DNA from: Minisyncoccota bacterium
Lineage (GTDB): Bacteria; Patescibacteriota; Minisyncoccia; Phycocordibacterales; UBA2100
Direction of reading: 5' to 3'
Assembly (NCBI GenBank): GCA_018061585.1
Contig: JAGOTU010000006.1
Location: 1 to 22,264 of the forward strand
Length of the DNA stretch: 22,264 nucleotides
Shown here: piece by piece, positions 21,364 to 22,264 of the stretch
How the letters are laid out: the number at the start of each line of letters is the position of its first letter
Position numbering within the stretch: position 1 is the stretch's first letter
The notes under the pieces: model-generated
The model's input: the letters and a program-made list of their open reading frames with translations, nothing else
What the model was told of the DNA's origin: nothing
Databases searched by the model: none
Made by a program: the position numbers and the translations under genes

Positions 21364-21929
21364 TAGTCGAAGAGGTGCGCGAATTCGCCGTATCCTTCTT
21401 TTTCAAGATCTCCCGCGGGGACGAACCGCATCGCGGCAGAATTCATGCAATAGCGTACACCGAGAGGTGCGGGGCCATCATTGAACACATGTCCCAGATG
21501 GGAATCCGCATGCTTTGATCGTACTTCGATCCGCTCCATACCGAGCTCAGTGTCTCTGAGCTCCACAAGATTCGCGGCAACGAGTGGCTTTGTGAACGAC
21601 GGCCATCCGGTACCGGAATCGTATTTGTCGGCCGATGAGAACAGGACTTCGCCGGAGACGATGTCGACATAGATCCCCGCTTCATGATGATCCCAATATT
21701 CGTTCTCGTACGGTCGCTCAGTGCCCCGCTCTTGTGTGACTTCGTATTGAATAGGCGTAAGCCGCGCGAGCTCCGCCGCATACAGGCCGGTCGAACTTGC
21801 TGTACCCGCTTCGCTGATCGCGGCCTGCACCTGCATATCACTCTTGCCGCGTTCCCCGGCAGCAAAAACCGCCGCCGCGAGCGCGAGCATCATCACCCCG
21901 AAGAACGAAAGCTTCAGGCTGGTATTCAT
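21363..21929 (-). CDS. msrB: Secreted peptide-methionine (R)-S-oxide reductase MsrB, single-Cys, zinc-free type
   Basis: 188 residues. A signal peptide (about 1-24, ending near VFAAG) puts it outside the membrane. The MsrB domain (about 52-185) has GTGWPSF, RSKHADSHLGHVFNDGP and RYCMNSAAMRF with the catalytic Cys. MsrB reduces the R form of methionine sulfoxide in proteins. The Cys-X-X-Cys pairs that bind zinc in many MsrBs are absent (EAGIYVDIVSGEVLFSS instead) and the catalytic Cys is the only one in the protein, so there is no resolving Cys; an outside reductant must act on the sulfenic acid directly. TGA-TAGGCT ends 6 bases before the ATG (leaderless candidate). Confidence 0.95.
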   Translation of the reverse strand: MNTSLKLSFFGVMMLALAAAVFAAGERGKSDMQVQAAISEAGTASSTGLYAAELARLTPIQYEVTQERGTERPYENEYWDHHEAGIYVDIVSGEVLFSSADKYDSGTGWPSFTKPLVAANLVELRDTELGMERIEVRSKHADSHLGHVFNDGPAPLGVRYCMNSAAMRFVPAGDLEKEGYGEFAHLFD

Positions 21930-21935
21930 ACATTT

Positions 21936-21944
21936 AGCCTATCA
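21936..21944 (-). promoter_or_regulatory. Extended -10 promoter of msrB
   Basis: TGA followed by TAGGCT on the minus strand (hexamer 21941 to 21936). Position +1 falls on the A of the ATG at 21929. It is squeezed into the 17 bases after the ABC-F stop. Confidence 0.4.
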
Positions 21945-21946
21945 CG

Positions 21947-22264
21947 CTACTTCAAGAGGTCGAGTCGTTCATCGATGCGGATCTCTTTGACGAACTCAGG
22001 CACGTGACTCACAAGCACCATCGCGCCCTGATATGAATCCAGTGCTTTTGCGATCACCGGAATATGGCGGAAGTTAATGTGATTTGTCGGCTCATCAAGG
22101 ATGAGGAGTGCCGGCTCCATAAGTACAAGCCGTGCAAAGGCAACGAGTCCTTTCTGACCCTCGGATAGATGTCCGATCTTCGTGTGAATGATGTCACGCG
22201 TGAGCAAGAAGCCCGCGGCAACCGCGCGCAGCGTTTCCTCGTACTGCTTTTTCATGGCCGACAT
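21947..22264 (-). CDS. ABC-F family ATPase, C-terminal 105 residues (gene runs off right edge)
   Basis: Only the last ABC half is in the window. It shows the signature LSEGQKG, Walker B LLILDEPTNH followed by INF where most have LD, and the switch His in VSHVPEF. ABC-F proteins lack membrane domains and act on the ribosome, for example in translation quality control or antibiotic protection. The Met at the edge is probably internal, since Walker A and the first ABC half must lie further right. The subgroup cannot be assigned. Its stop is 17 bases before msrB on the same strand. Confidence 0.88.
   Translation of the reverse strand: MSAMKKQYEETLRAVAAGFLLTRDIIHTKIGHLSEGQKGLVAFARLVLMEPALLILDEPTNHINFRHIPVIAKALDSYQGAMVLVSHVPEFVKEIRIDERLDLLK

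Noticed and set aside
21333..21518. Plus-strand reading frame starting in the right REP
   Set aside because: It runs antisense to the conserved MsrB catalytic region and owes its start to the REP copy.
1..22264. tRNA, rRNA or CRISPR array
   Set aside because: I looked for repeated spacer arrays and for tRNA-like arms in the gaps between genes and saw none; the gaps are all short and mostly explained by promoters and hairpins.

Overview
The window reads as a chromosomal segment of a Patescibacteria (CPR) bacterium, most likely of the Parcubacteria/Kaiserbacteria type. This is inferred from gene style, not from a marker tree. The clues are ObgE with SKSD in place of NKxD, Thr/Ser/Ala-rich secreted proteins, a class F-like sortase, a PspC/DUF4097 protein behind a PadR regulator, several DUF5666 proteins, very few Shine-Dalgarno sequences and tight gene packing. 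UGA is used as a true stop at two coupled gene junctions, so the UGA-as-glycine code of Gracilibacteria/Absconditabacteria does not apply.

Left part (1-4200): the N-terminal 479 residues of a P-type cation ATPase (minus strand, running off the left edge) diverge from a membrane-anchored sortase. The sortase is convergent with a minus-strand pair, SGNH hydrolase then obgE. A strong hairpin terminator and a TATACT promoter separate this pair from the next gene.

Central minus-strand block (4204-11521), in transcription order: a secreted protein with two DUF5666 repeats; an ECF-type sigma factor; a three-helix membrane protein with an outside DUF5666-like domain that overlaps the sigma gene by 8 nt (anti-sigma-like position); a MacA-like adaptor with a very long coiled-coil region; a MacB-type ABC ATPase; a MacB/FtsX permease; a short membrane-anchored DUF5666 protein; and finally another secreted two-repeat DUF5666 protein. 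Six DUF5666-like units in four proteins surround one sigma factor and one exporter. I think this is the best candidate here for an undescribed system.

Right-central part (11736-16638): a plus-strand secreted CHRD-domain protein with four tandem GWYD...WHSC repeats, a bidirectional terminator, a GC-rich structured spacer, then on the minus strand a peptidoglycan-binding trypsin-like protease, an MFS exporter and a slipin (stomatin-like) protein.

Right part (16830-22264): a PadR regulator with a perfect palindrome over its own promoter, the PspC/DUF4097 envelope protein it probably controls, a four-helix membrane protein and a GlsB/YeaQ protein on the opposite strand, and a 23S rRNA pseudouridine synthase. 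A 0.74 kb REP/RAYT element with inverted REP ends and a third REP copy inside its own transposase gene follows. It sits exactly between the stop codons of the pseudouridine synthase and msrB. The C-terminal end of an ABC-F ATPase closes the window.

The genes are mostly envelope and stress functions. A recurring signal is a -10 box placed so that transcription should begin on, or one or two bases before, the start codon, which suggests many leaderless mRNAs. Every gap between genes is under 300 bases.
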